From the NCBI GenBank assembly GCA_949358305.1, contig OX442322.1, positions 2,294,001-2,358,000 on the forward strand: DNA of 64,000 nt, given 5' to 3'. The position numbers were made by a program, and so were the translations under genes. The stretch comes from Strigamia acuminata (Eukaryota; Arthropoda; Chilopoda; Geophilomorpha; Linotaeniidae). Numbering within the stretch: position 1 is the stretch's first letter; each line of letters opens with the position of its first letter. A model generated the notes under the pieces. That model was not told where the DNA came from. It searched no databases and saw nothing but the letters and a program-made list of their open reading frames with translations. Shown here piece by piece: positions 21,694-31,184 of the stretch.

Positions 21694-23886
21694 ATGGGGC
21701 TGGTGCATTTTTCCATCCCCAGGCAGAGGTGGTATGCGCGCCACTCGCAGCGACCAGGCGGCGACCGGAGTCGCGCCCGTTCGATGGTATCGTGGATGAG
21801 CGTCGACTCGTGGGAGAGGCGGACGCAAGACCTGTTGCGACATGGGCATGCCCTCCTACCACGTGGTTTGACGGTGGAAGCTGTCAGAGCGCGGGACGGG
21901 CAGCCTGGTCCATCGGGTTCTGCTCCTTCGGCACCAAGGGTTCAGGCGGGGCGGGCGGCTTCAGCAGAGGCCCCAGCCCAGCCGAACCCGAAACGCCAAA
22001 AGCAAGAGCCAGCGCCGTCGAAGTGGACGGAAGAGATGACCGCACGGCTAGAGACCTCGTTGGCGGAGTGGCGGGCGTCCTACCCGCGCGCAACTGCGGT
22101 TCAGATCGAGTCCGCAGGGAAGCTGCTGCGTCGTCGTATCAAGGACAATGCGAGGAAGGCACGGTCCGCCGAGGCGGCGAGGCAAGCGGTGGCCGAGGCT
22201 GAAGCTGCTGCCGTACTGCCGGTCGCACAGCGATCGTGTGGATCCGGTACCAGCGAACCGGATGTTGTGGCTGTTCCGATGGTTGTCACTCTCCCCGTGG
22301 CGGACGGTACGCCGGAACCCACACAGCAGTTGGAAGTGGTCAGAGACGAGGTACAGGCTGATTCAGCAGTGTCCCTCGCTCTGGACCTTCCCGGAGCGTC
22401 TGGCGAGCAGGTGGTCGAGATGCCCACGGAGGAAGCCGGCTGTAGTGAGCAGGCAATCGCTTGCGCTTCACTCGCACTCGGAATTCCCGTGGCGCAGTTT
22501 GACGGTACGGGAGGACTGCCCGATCGCACTTGGGGTAGCCTCATGAATCTCGCGGGACGGTCGGAACCATCTACCCCGCGGGAAGAATGTGTTGTTTCCC
22601 AGAGGCAGGACGGCGCTTGCGCCGAACTGCCAATGGTGCAACCCCAGATGTCAGCGCCAGACGACGAGACGATGGAGTTGTCTGTTTCGGAGGACGATGT
22701 GCTGCAATTGTCGGTGCTGGAGGGGTTGTCTCTCGAAGCGCAGCTGTTGCGGTGCGGTGACCCCGAGATGGTCAACGCAGGAGTAGAAGCTGCCGGAGGA
22801 GGCGAGGGACCTTCCCAGGAACCACACCCCTCTGGACAGCACGAAGGAGCGGAGTTCTTGGAACCCGTCGAGGGCCAGGTTCCGCTCGAGGTCGCTGACT
22901 TACCGCCTGGTGCTCCGGTGGTCTGCACGGCACTTGTACTGATGGCAGTCCCGCGCCTCAAGCATGCGAACGCTCAGGTGGTGGCGCTCTGGGTCGCCGA
23001 AGCTAAGCGGTGGAGAGAACTTCACCTGCGCTTTGTGGACGCGGCCGGGAGTGACATCAGGACGACGAGGGCTGTCGCACTCATCAGGCAGAGGATGTGG
23101 ATAATCCTCAACATTCCCCCTGTCGCATCGGCCGCAGCGAGGAGAATCAGGTGGTTCGAGACGGTGCGCATCGTCGCGTGGGCCGTGGGCTCTGGGATGA
23201 ACGCGTGGTATCTCCACCTACCGTCCCCGTTTGTGGTCCAAAGTTGGACTCTAGAGCAGACGGTGGGGGCGGACCATGCGGATTTCGACCCGGCAATCTG
23301 CCGTGGCTACGTGGAGACGCTGGCCGGGCTCCCGAGGTTGACCAATAACTACGGTCACCAACGGATGTTCGTACCGGCGTCCCACGAGCCTGTGCCTATC
23401 GTGATGCCACCGGAGTTGGCGGCACACTCACCGCCACCCCCGCCTACGTACGAAGAGGTGGTGATGAAGCGGGTGCATAGACGGAAGGGTTATCCCGACC
23501 AATTTAGCCCCGACGTCTGGGATCCAATCAAATCAACCCACGATGCTCGCAAGCAGAAGGGGAAGGAGAAGAAGTCCCGCACTGCTCAAACCGTGGCGGC
23601 GTCGAGGGAAGAAGCGGCGGCGCGACGTGCCTTGGCCCCAGTCAAGACGGCGGCGACAGAGGAGGTGCCTCAGCTACCCCCCCAGTTGCCATCAGCTACG
23701 GCAGGAGCGGTGGAAGCGGAAGACGGGCAACTGATACCCCCACCGCCATCGATACGGTCTGTGCTGGAGGCGGCGAGAACGTCGCCAGCCCCAGCAAGAC
23801 CCGCAGCGGTTGCAACTGAGACTGAAGAGGAGCCGCAAGACCCCTCTCAGCAGCAGCCATCGTCCGATGACGAGCCGAAACTGTGA
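21694..23886 (+). CDS. Gypsy-3 ORF2, GC-rich protein with PSAP and PPxY motifs (up to 730 aa), unknown
   Basis: Long ORF, markedly GC-rich against AT-rich neighbours. Starts at 21694 or 21784 are both possible. Features: P78-S79-A80-P81, a P(S/T)AP-type motif; a KWTEEMTARLE...RRRIKDN helical stretch around residues 105-150 that might be SANT/Myb-like (weak); acidic low-complexity middle; an apparently folded block at about 410-560 rich in Trp and Arg; a proline run ending PPTYEEV (P584-T585-Y586), a PPxY motif; and a basic, proline-rich tail. No zinc knuckle, signal peptide or membrane helix. PSAP and PPxY are the classic late-domain motifs of Gag proteins, so ORF2 may be a Gag-like structural protein placed 3' of pol. 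This is inference; I recognise no family. Confidence 0.6.
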   Translation: MGLVHFSIPRQRWYARHSQRPGGDRSRARSMVSWMSVDSWERRTQDLLRHGHALLPRGLTVEAVRARDGQPGPSGSAPSAPRVQAGRAASAEAPAQPNPKRQKQEPAPSKWTEEMTARLETSLAEWRASYPRATAVQIESAGKLLRRRIKDNARKARSAEAARQAVAEAEAAAVLPVAQRSCGSGTSEPDVVAVPMVVTLPVADGTPEPTQQLEVVRDEVQADSAVSLALDLPGASGEQVVEMPTEEAGCSEQAIACASLALGIPVAQFDGTGGLPDRTWGSLMNLAGRSEPSTPREECVVSQRQDGACAELPMVQPQMSAPDDETMELSVSEDDVLQLSVLEGLSLEAQLLRCGDPEMVNAGVEAAGGGEGPSQEPHPSGQHEGAEFLEPVEGQVPLEVADLPPGAPVVCTALVLMAVPRLKHANAQVVALWVAEAKRWRELHLRFVDAAGSDIRTTRAVALIRQRMWIILNIPPVASAAARRIRWFETVRIVAWAVGSGMNAWYLHLPSPFVVQSWTLEQTVGADHADFDPAICRGYVETLAGLPRLTNNYGHQRMFVPASHEPVPIVMPPELAAHSPPPPPTYEEVVMKRVHRRKGYPDQFSPDVWDPIKSTHDARKQKGKEKKSRTAQTVAASREEAAARRALAPVKTAATEEVPQLPPQLPSATAGAVEAEDGQLIPPPPSIRSVLEAARTSPAPARPAAVATETEEEPQDPSQQQPSSDDEPKL

Positions 23887-24560
23887 AAAGCCTCGATCGT
23901 CGTCCTTGGACGTAGAATTGTACAAACGACGGACCTCTGGTCCCGATAATATTTTTTCCCTAGCAGCATGCCGTGAGATGCCTGTCCCGGGACATGAACA
24001 CCGAGCCGGAAGCGAGTGACGAGACGGAGACGCCACGCCACAAGCCCACGTGCCCGACGAAAACGGATACCGGAGTTTTCCCGTTCCATCGGTGGACCTC
24101 CCGACTGTGGATCTTGGTCAGGTCCCGGTCGTTGTATATATTTTATTTCTTTTTTTTAATTATCATTTTTATTATTTGTTTAACGTAACTTTATTTCCGA
24201 TTATTTTATGGGAGGATTGACCGGCCTCTCCCATCCTTGTTTTGTTTTAATTTTTGTTTTATGATTTCGTCCCGGGCTTGTTACGTTCAGGCCCGGTGAA
24301 TTATTATTTACATTGTATTACATCAATAGTTCGTTTTGTTTTCGGCCAGTCTAGGGCGAGGTGGTTCCTGTCGCCCAATGCTGCTAACATCGTTGACCGA
24401 CGGTGCGGTGGTTTTCGGTCCACCAGCACCGAAGGTCGGCACCGGTAGCCCGACAAGTTGTGGTCTTCGACTGACTTCGTTGTTGTGTCTGCCTCGACTT
24501 GCGTGTCCCCGTCGGTGTTGTGTGTGGCCCCTTAGACCTACCTTTTCGTGGGGGGGGAGA
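23887..24560 (+). other. Gypsy-3 3' UTR with polypurine tract
   Basis: Non-coding between ORF2 and the 3' LTR. The last bases before the LTR are a run of G followed by AGA (24549-24560), an excellent polypurine tract. Nothing else recognised. Confidence 0.7.
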
Positions 24561-25153
24561 TGTGACCGCCAGGCCACCTAGGTGACCTGCGGCACTGCCA
24601 CACACCACCGTGCGGCCCCAAAGGTCAACCCCTACGTGGGTAGTTGACCTAGCCCGGGGAGGAGGGAGTAGAGTGGTGTGGTGAGGAGGGAGTGTTGTGA
24701 GAGAGTTGAGTGTGGGACACGGCCTGAGAAGGACGTGCCTGCAGCAGCTCCCCGAGAGGAGAAGGTGTTCATCTGGGAGGGACAAGAAGTGTCCCGGTTT
24801 GACTCTGTACTCCTCACCATTCACCACGATGATACTCAGTATGACGGCTCCCACCGTTATACAGCCTCCATGAGTGGACGCGTGGGTCGTAGGTAAGTAC
24901 GACACGAATGTTAAGTCGAACCGACCACGCCACGCATTGGGTTCCCACCCAGTGTGTGGCGGGTCGGTTGCCGGTGCGGTGTGCCTTCGTGGCACCTCTG
25001 CAGCGGGTGACGGGTTTCCCCATACCCCTAGACAACGCAATAAAGGCCAACCAACCAATATTGTGGGAAGTCTCCGTCATTTACGTAAAGTATGCGTCCC
25101 TACCAAGTGTTCTCAGTCCCCTGACTACACTGGAAGAGACCATAGCAGTCACA
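24561..25153 (+). mobile_element. 3' LTR of Gypsy-3
   Basis: 593 bp, TGTGACCGCC...AGTCACA with TGTGAC/GTCACA inverted tips, directly after the polypurine tract. Matches 13042-13632 except for about two substitutions and the two missing first bases there. The Gypsy-2 sequence resumes at 25154. Confidence 0.9.
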
Positions 25154-25928
25154 ATCTCTTGCCGTGGCCAAACTCTGCAGATGTTGAAATTCTGAAAAGT
25201 CAGTCAATGCCTTTTTAACACGACCAAACGTATTTTGCATCGCTTCACTGCGGTGTGCGATATACTTAATCGAGCTTGAACTATCCCTAGTAAGCATCTC
25301 AACAGTACCAAACGGATCCCTTGACGTGAACAAATACACAGGGGTGTGTCCAGTCACCCTGTGCACTGCAAACCTATACGCCATTAGAACCCTTCCAATT
25401 TGCATATCCCAATCTTCATGCCCTTCTGTTAACAAATGCGACAATATGGCTGCTATTGTTGCATTAAAACGCTCAACCTGACCATTACACTGTGGTCTAT
25501 ATGAAGTGGTATTCACGTGCTCAATACCTAAACTTCCACACCAATCGTTAAAAACCTTTGACATAAATGGCGTCCCTTGATCCGTTAAAATGGTTTTCAT
25601 TGGACCATATCTGTTTATTAGCATCAAGTCCAGTGCCGCAACGATTGTTTCGGCTCTTTGATCTCTCAAAGGCATGGCTTCCGGCCATTTGCTAAAATAG
25701 TCAACCGCCACGATAATGAACTGGTTGCCTCTGTCCGTGGTTTTTAAAGGACCCAAAATATCACAACTTATTCGCTCTAATGGTACTCCCACCGGTTGAA
25801 ACATCTGAATCGGGGCCTTTCCCCTTGGTCCCTTCCTAGCGTTGCATTGGTCACATGACTTGACATGTTGCCTGATGTCCTTGTAGATGCCCGGCCAATA
25901 GTACTTCTGCCTAATGGTCTCGAACATC
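25154..25928. repeat. 775-bp direct repeat flanking Gypsy-3, right copy
   Basis: Right-hand partner of 12260-13034. It codes integrase residues of Gypsy-2 on the minus strand. Confidence 0.9.
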
Positions 25929-27526
25929 TTCTCAATGCCAAAATGACCCGCTCCTTCTCGGTTGTGCTCATGTATTAGCACCGCTGGCACCATGGCTCCT
26001 GGCACCACCAAAATCAAAATCACCTCCCCATGAATACTTCTAGCCAAATACAGCATGCCATCATCCGTTACATAATAAGAATCCCATGTGGGAAACTTGC
26101 TCTTGAATCGAGCTGTCTCGCCTTTGGCTGCCCTGTTCAAAAATTCCAATTTGGGGTCGGCTGATTGTGCCTCAACTATTCTCTGCGGAATCCAATCAAT
26201 CAACAACATATCCTTCGAATTTAGAACGTTGATACCAATTGTTTCGCTCCCACTGTCCTGTGGTAGTAATCGTGACAAAAAGTCCGCTTTATTTTGTGGC
26301 CCTGGTTTGTACACGATGTCGTAATCATATTCTTGGAGTTTCATACTCCACCTAGTGAACTGCGCCTTCGCATGCGAGTTTTGCAAAAGGAAGGTGAGGG
26401 GTGCATGATCCGTGATAAGTGTAAATTTTCTGCCCATTAAATAATAGGTGAAGTGCTTCACACCGAAAACGCATCCCATTGCTTCCAAATGCACTGCTGG
26501 GTAGCATTGCTCTGCCCTGTTCAGCCGCCTACTCGCAAATGCTACGGGGTGCATTCTACCATTTACTTGTTTTTGTAAAATAGCTCCCAACCCCTGTCCA
26601 CTAGCATCTGTTTCTAGAAAGAACTTCTCCTTCCAGTCTGGCAAAATCAGGATTGGCCCCTTAATCAGCTGTCCCTTTAATGTCTCATAGGCTAACTGTT
26701 GGGTTTCTCCCCAGTCGAACACTGTATCTTTCTTGAGCAAATTTGTAAGGGGTGAAGCTATAGTTGAAAAATTCTTTATAAACCGCCTATAGTAACCTGT
26801 CATCCCCAAATAACTCCGTACTTCTGGTACATTCCTTGGTGCTCGACACTTCTCCAGAGCTTGGACCTTGGATTCTATTGGTCTAATTGTTCTTTCTCCA
26901 ATTACATGGCCTAAATATGTCACTTCTTTCACTCCCAAATGACATTTTGGTGGCTTCAGTTTTAATTTAGCCTCTCTAAACCGTTGAAAAATCTGACGCA
27001 ATAACGATGGATGCTCTAAAAACATTGCTGTCCACCCCAATACGTCATCCACAAATACCCCGCTTTGCTTATTACCTTCTAAGGTTTTACTTAGCAAACG
27101 TTGAAACTCTGCAGGTGAAGTCTTTAATCCCATGGGTACCCTTGTCCATTGGTACAATCCAAAAGATGTGATAAAAGCTGTCTTCTCCCGGTCGCCCACT
27201 ACTACCGGTACCTGCCAAAACCCATTGCTACAGTCCATTGAAGAAAAAATCCTCCCGTCCCCTAATTGTGACAGTAAAACTTCTATCAATGGTAACGGAT
27301 ATTGATCTGATACGATCTTAACATTTAACCCTCTGTAATCAATTACCAAGCGTGGTGCTTTGCCTGGTGCATTGACCAACATACAAGTTGCTGCATAAGG
27401 TGAGGTGCTATTTTCAATTATCCCCGCCTCTAACAACTAATCTATGATCCCTTTTAAAACCTTCATTTGTGCTTCCGGCACTGTGTAAGGTCTCTTACTA
27501 ACTGGCACTTCATCTGTGAGGTGTAT
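25154..27526 (-). pseudogene. Gypsy-2 pol: RT, RNase H and integrase N-terminal half
   Basis: Minus-strand continuation of the protease frame after two in-frame TAG codons (at 27529-27527 and at about 27439). The RT has LVIDYRGLN, motif A FSSMDCSNGF, and FVDD in place of YxDD (a common Gypsy variant). RNase H has ETDASGQG, Glu in HLEAMG and ITDHAPL. The integrase zinc domain (H...H...CDQC) and the core D-D-E follow until the Gypsy-3 LTR cuts the frame at LATARD. Catalytic residues of RT, RNase H and integrase are intact, in contrast to Gypsy-3 ORF1. The two TAG codons and the insertion make it a pseudogene. Confidence 0.9.
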
Positions 27527-29362
27527 CTAGTGTTCCATTTTATCCGTACAACCTAACCCAAAAATGTTCATTGCAAACACGTCAATATATTCAGTAATTA
27601 ATTCCTCAACTAATGACCTGTTCAAGTCTTCCAAATGGTCCAATTTGAAGTCTGCCAAGGTGATGGTAGGCTTGGCTGGTAGTACCGTTGTAATTGAGTA
27701 CCTGTTGCCATCCCCCATTCCAAAAGGATTAGTCTGAATGAGCGAGTCCATCTCTTCGATATAATTGAAAAATGAGTCTCCCCCCTTCTGACTTTCCCAC
27801 CAATTATCCACATTAAACACTAGCTCCCTTGGAAGTTGTTGCCATGGCAATTCCTCTTTAACACTAGCTGGGTCTTGTAGTGCCAATAGAAAATCATCAC
27901 AACTTTTCTGTACTGGAGGGAAACCATATTCCTCCAGCTTCTTCCGTCTGTAAGTAACGTTGGCTAACACGTGCACTGGCTTCGTCGAGTTTGGAAAGCG
28001 TATTTCGTGAGTTTCCGTGTCTATCTTAGCCTTAAACTGCTGCAGTAAATCCAATTCCATAATTCCACTTAGTCTCCCTTTGCGGTCTGTATCGGTTGTA
28101 TAGATATATACCCAATGGTTGACACTTGCGTCCCCTACTGTGATGTGCAACTTCACTTTCTTTATTAGTTTCATGTCGACGCCTGATACTCCTGTTAGAA
28201 CACAATCTACCTTATCCTCTTCATACGTTACATTACGAGCTAACAATTCTTGCCATATGCCAATGGCCAACACGCTAGCAGATGCACCAGTGTCTATCAT
28301 TAAGCTGACTGGCACCTCCCCTATGCTTGCTGCTACCCAGTAAAGATGTGTTATGGGATTAATCCTAAGGGCCTTTAACCCACCCACATGGTGTATTACC
28401 TTATCTTCCCTTCTCTGTACCTCTAATATATTCCAAGTTACTGCACTTAATGTGCCTAGGGATCTCCATTTACGAGCCACCCTTTTGTAAAACCTTCTTG
28501 ATAGTCTCCAACTATTAACCTTAAAGCCTATCATAGTCCTATACCATTTCTTGGAAAAAAATCTAAATTTGCGTCGAAATCCAAACCATTTACTGTTGAT
28601 TACTCTAATTTGTGACTCTCCCCATTTTCTTGTCCTCCTAGCAACTGGCAAAACTCTTGCCCCTTGTTTAACTAGGCCTTGGAACAAATAAATCATACAC
28701 TTATAGAGATACCTGGCTGCAGGTCCTGACTGGGATCCCGCCCACACCAAGAATTCTATGGAGAATCCACAAATAAATATCAAAGTATAAAACCCATACA
28801 GGAGAAAATTCCAGAAAAATTGCCATTGCCCACCCCATTGCGTTGTGTTTTCTTCATGATCGTGGTTGACAATGCGTACTATTTCTCTGTCCTGTAACTT
28901 CTGGCTGACCCATTGCACTGGGAGGTCAGTGACCTGTGTACCCACTGGTGTGTCACTTGTTCCCAACACTGAGTCCTCCATCTTGACAATTGCAACCTTA
29001 GAATAAAATTCAACTTCAGCTTCTACTAATTCCCCATCACAGAGATCATAGTGGTTGGGAATGTCCTCATAGCTAGGCGTGTTTTCCCTCTCTTCCACTG
29101 TACAAAGGTCGAATTGTTCTGGAATGTCCTTAACTTTAGGCGTGTTTTCCATTTGCACTAATTCTGTTTTCCCCTCTGCTTCCAATGTCCCTATGTTAGA
29201 ACCAAAAGTCCTGAAAACCTCTTCCCACTCATCTGGTTGCAAACTATCATCCTTTCCTAAATCTCCTACTACTACACCATAGCTTCCAAAGCTTTCTAGA
29301 CCTGTTGTTACAACTATTTGGGCTGTGACAGAACTTGGTCCTTGTTCCATCTGCCTATCTAG
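27527..29362 (-). CDS. Gypsy-2 pol N-terminal region: membrane segment plus retropepsin
   Basis: 607 codons from ATG 29350, and open a few codons further upstream to the frameshift site at 29362. The first 170 residues are acidic. A long hydrophobic aromatic stretch at about residues 174-203 (WNFLLYGFYTLIFICGF and on) looks like a transmembrane helix, followed by an Arg/Lys/Trp-rich segment. The aspartic protease motif SLMIDTGASAS has its Asp at about 353. The C-terminal part is the linker to RT. A membrane segment ahead of the protease in Pol is not usual for Ty3/Gypsy and might anchor the polyprotein. The stop at 27527 is a TAG in frame with the RT region. Confidence 0.75.
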   Translation of the reverse strand, partial: LDRQMEQGPSSVTAQIVVTTGLESFGSYGVVVGDLGKDDSLQPDEWEEVFRTFGSNIGTLEAEGKTELVQMENTPKVKDIPEQFDLCTVEERENTPSYEDIPNHYDLCDGELVEAEVEFYSKVAIVKMEDSVLGTSDTPVGTQVTDLPVQWVSQKLQDREIVRIVNHDHEENTTQWGGQWQFFWNFLLYGFYTLIFICGFSIEFLVWAGSQSGPAARYLYKCMIYLFQGLVKQGARVLPVARRTRKWGESQIRVINSKWFGFRRKFRFFSKKWYRTMIGFKVNSWRLSRRFYKRVARKWRSLGTLSAVTWNILEVQRREDKVIHHVGGLKALRINPITHLYWVAASIGEVPVSLMIDTGASASVLAIGIWQELLARNVTYEEDKVDCVLTGVSGVDMKLIKKVKLHITVGDASVNHWVYIYTTDTDRKGRLSGIMELDLLQQFKAKIDTETHEIRFPNSTKPVHVLANVTYRRKKLEEYGFPPVQKSCDDFLLALQDPASVKEELPWQQLPRELVFNVDNWWESQKGGDSFFNYIEEMDSLIQTNPFGMGDGNRYSITTVLPAKPTITLADFKLDHLEDLNRSLVEELITEYIDVFAMNIFGLGCTDKMEH

Positions 29363-30391
29363 TTTAACGGTTTCTCTGGGGCCTGCTGACTCTTCTCAAC
29401 TTCCTTCGAGTCTTCCTTCCTTTCAGCGGACTGCCCCTTATTCCATGGTCTCTTTTCAAATCGTGGTTTGAAACCCTGTTGCCTATTCTCGTTGTTGGCA
29501 CACTTGAAGCTGCCATGCCCCTTCCCACCACACAACGAACATTTCCACTCTTGTTTCGGGACTTTGTAGTCCCTACTCCAATGACCTTCTTTTTGGCATT
29601 TAAAACAAGCCGTTCCTGAAAATGACCTTTCTACACTACCAACATGAGTGGTCGACTTCTGCTGCATTGCCACTGTGAGATCTTTTATGGCCTTTAGAAT
29701 TGAGTCAAATTTGTCTGAATCGGGGTCTTTTGGCTTTGGTGCAGCGCTAGCACTGGTTAATTCCAGCCTGGCAAGCCCTGAGTTCCTCCTGTTTGCATAA
29801 AAGGAGAGCCCCAGCTCTTGTTTTGCCGTCCAGGCCACACGTTCGTCGAAAGTAGCGAAATCTGAGGCCAAAATGACCTGCTTTGATAACTCCCCCGTGA
29901 GCCCTGCGATAAACCTGGATTGTAGCTGAAAATTGTCACGCACTCCAGCCACTTCTCCCTCTTCAAAACAATTCCCACAACCCTTTAATACGCGACGCAA
30001 AAGTTGTAGCCGACTCCCCTTTCTTTTGGGTAGCCTGGCTAAACCTATCAAATCTCGCGTGTCTCGTCTCACGTATACCAAATCGTGCCAATAGCATCTT
30101 TTCAAAGTCTGCAACCACCTCACAATCCATTGCAATGGAGTGGTCATCGACCCAAACTCTGGCTTCATCGCTAAACTTCGAACGCATCAGGCTACAAGTG
30201 AAGCTTTCGCTCCATTTGCCTAGTTTTGCTGCTGCCTTTGCATTTTTTATGAACCCTTCAATCTTGGCGCCCTTCCCATTGCCTGTAAATTTGGGCACCA
30301 GACTCTGCATCATTGCAGGCGAAATGTCACATTTCTCATCCCTCACATTACCCCCATCACCTCCATCACATCCATTACCACCATCAGCCAT
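29359..30391 (-). pseudogene. Gypsy-2 Gag, with one frameshift
   Basis: Start chosen at ATG 30391 (MADGGNGCDGG); the open frame extends upstream to 30508 without Gag character. A capsid-like region (PKFTGNGKGAKIEGFIKN on to RIKGLWEL) ends at a stop at 29963. The other frame continues from the same point (FEEGEVAGVRDNFQ), so one base was gained or lost near 29975-29990. The second half has a Lys-rich linker and two zinc knuckles: C-x2-C-x4-H-x4-Tyr, where the last Cys is changed, and C-x2-C-x4-H-x4-C. Gag forms the particle and binds RNA. Confidence 0.8.
29362..29368 (-). promoter_or_regulatory. Predicted -1 ribosomal frameshift heptamer G TTA AAC
   Basis: In the gag frame the last codons read CCG TTA AAC TAG. 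The heptamer G TTA AAC lies directly before the gag stop, and the pol frame is exactly -1 and open from GTT AAA CTA GAT to the pol ATG 29350. GUUAAAC is an established slippery sequence in other systems. This would yield Gag-Pol fusion. I did not identify the downstream stem-loop or pseudoknot with certainty. Alternative: reinitiation at ATG 29350. Confidence 0.55.
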
Positions 30392-31184
30392 GTTAGGAAA
30401 CAAAAGTGAATAATTATGTAGGATATCTTTAAACTCTTCCAACAAATGCAAACAAGAAATGTCTATAACTAAATCAGGTATTTCAACCTCTAAAGCCAGT
30501 ATAACCAAATTATCTTACTAGCAACAGTATAATTCCAAACACACCACTGAATTCCAAAAGTCAAAACCAAAAAAAAATTTATTTCTAAAGTCTGACAAAA
30601 TTCTTTAATCCTAAAAAAAATTTAAACTACTTCAAACTAATCTGTCAAAGCATTCAAACCCTCTTTTAAAACAATCCCTTAAAATATTTAAACCAAAAAT
30701 ATTTAAACCAAGTTAAACTAATGCCTTGAAACATTTAAAACAAGTTAAACTAATCCTGTAAAACATTCAAAAGGACTATTCTATTGTATCCAATAATCAC
30801 TTGAGTTATGCATTCCTTCCTAATCCCTTGAAGTATGTTCCAATTTCCTTCCAATACTCTGAACAATAGAGCCCAATTAGGGGTAACCAAAAACGAACAA
30901 AGGAATTCCACACCTGGCAATTCCACAAAAATTTTCTTTGTCTCAACTAGACAATACATTTACCCCCAAAATTTAGAAATGGAAAAAATAGAAAAAGAAA
31001 ATGCACAAATCTTACTAAATCCACACTAAATTCGGATCCACTCTGACTGCTTTTACAACAACAAAATTTCCCATCCAGTCCCTTTAATCTTAAGACTTCA
31101 AATTTTTAACTCTAAATTTTCTTTAAACAATACAGTCAGATTCCTTATTGTCACGGCACCATTGTGGCAAGGTCACGGCACCAT
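30392..31184 (-). other. Gypsy-2 5' leader and tRNA-His primer site
   Basis: Non-coding, A-rich leader. Directly after the 5' LTR the minus strand reads TGGTGCCGTGACC (31183-31171), complementary to the 3' end of tRNA-His including CCA. A second partial copy, TGGTGCCGTGA (31161-31151), follows because a 22-bp unit containing the LTR tip and the primer site is repeated in tandem. Confidence 0.7.

Larger units (their letters stand above)
13042..25153 (+). mobile_element. Gypsy-3, 12.1-kb non-autonomous LTR element with dead pol
   Basis: Plus-strand element with LTRs 13042-13632 and 24561-25153, leader, ORF1 (protease-RT-RNase H homologue), a 2.4-kb spacer, ORF2 (GC-rich, unknown) and a polypurine tract GGGGGGGAGA at 24551-24560. 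The LTRs differ at only about two positions over 591 bp, so it moved recently. It sits inside Gypsy-2 integrase. ORF1 has lost catalytic residues in three enzymes and lacks integrase, so movement must have used proteins supplied in trans. Confidence 0.85.
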
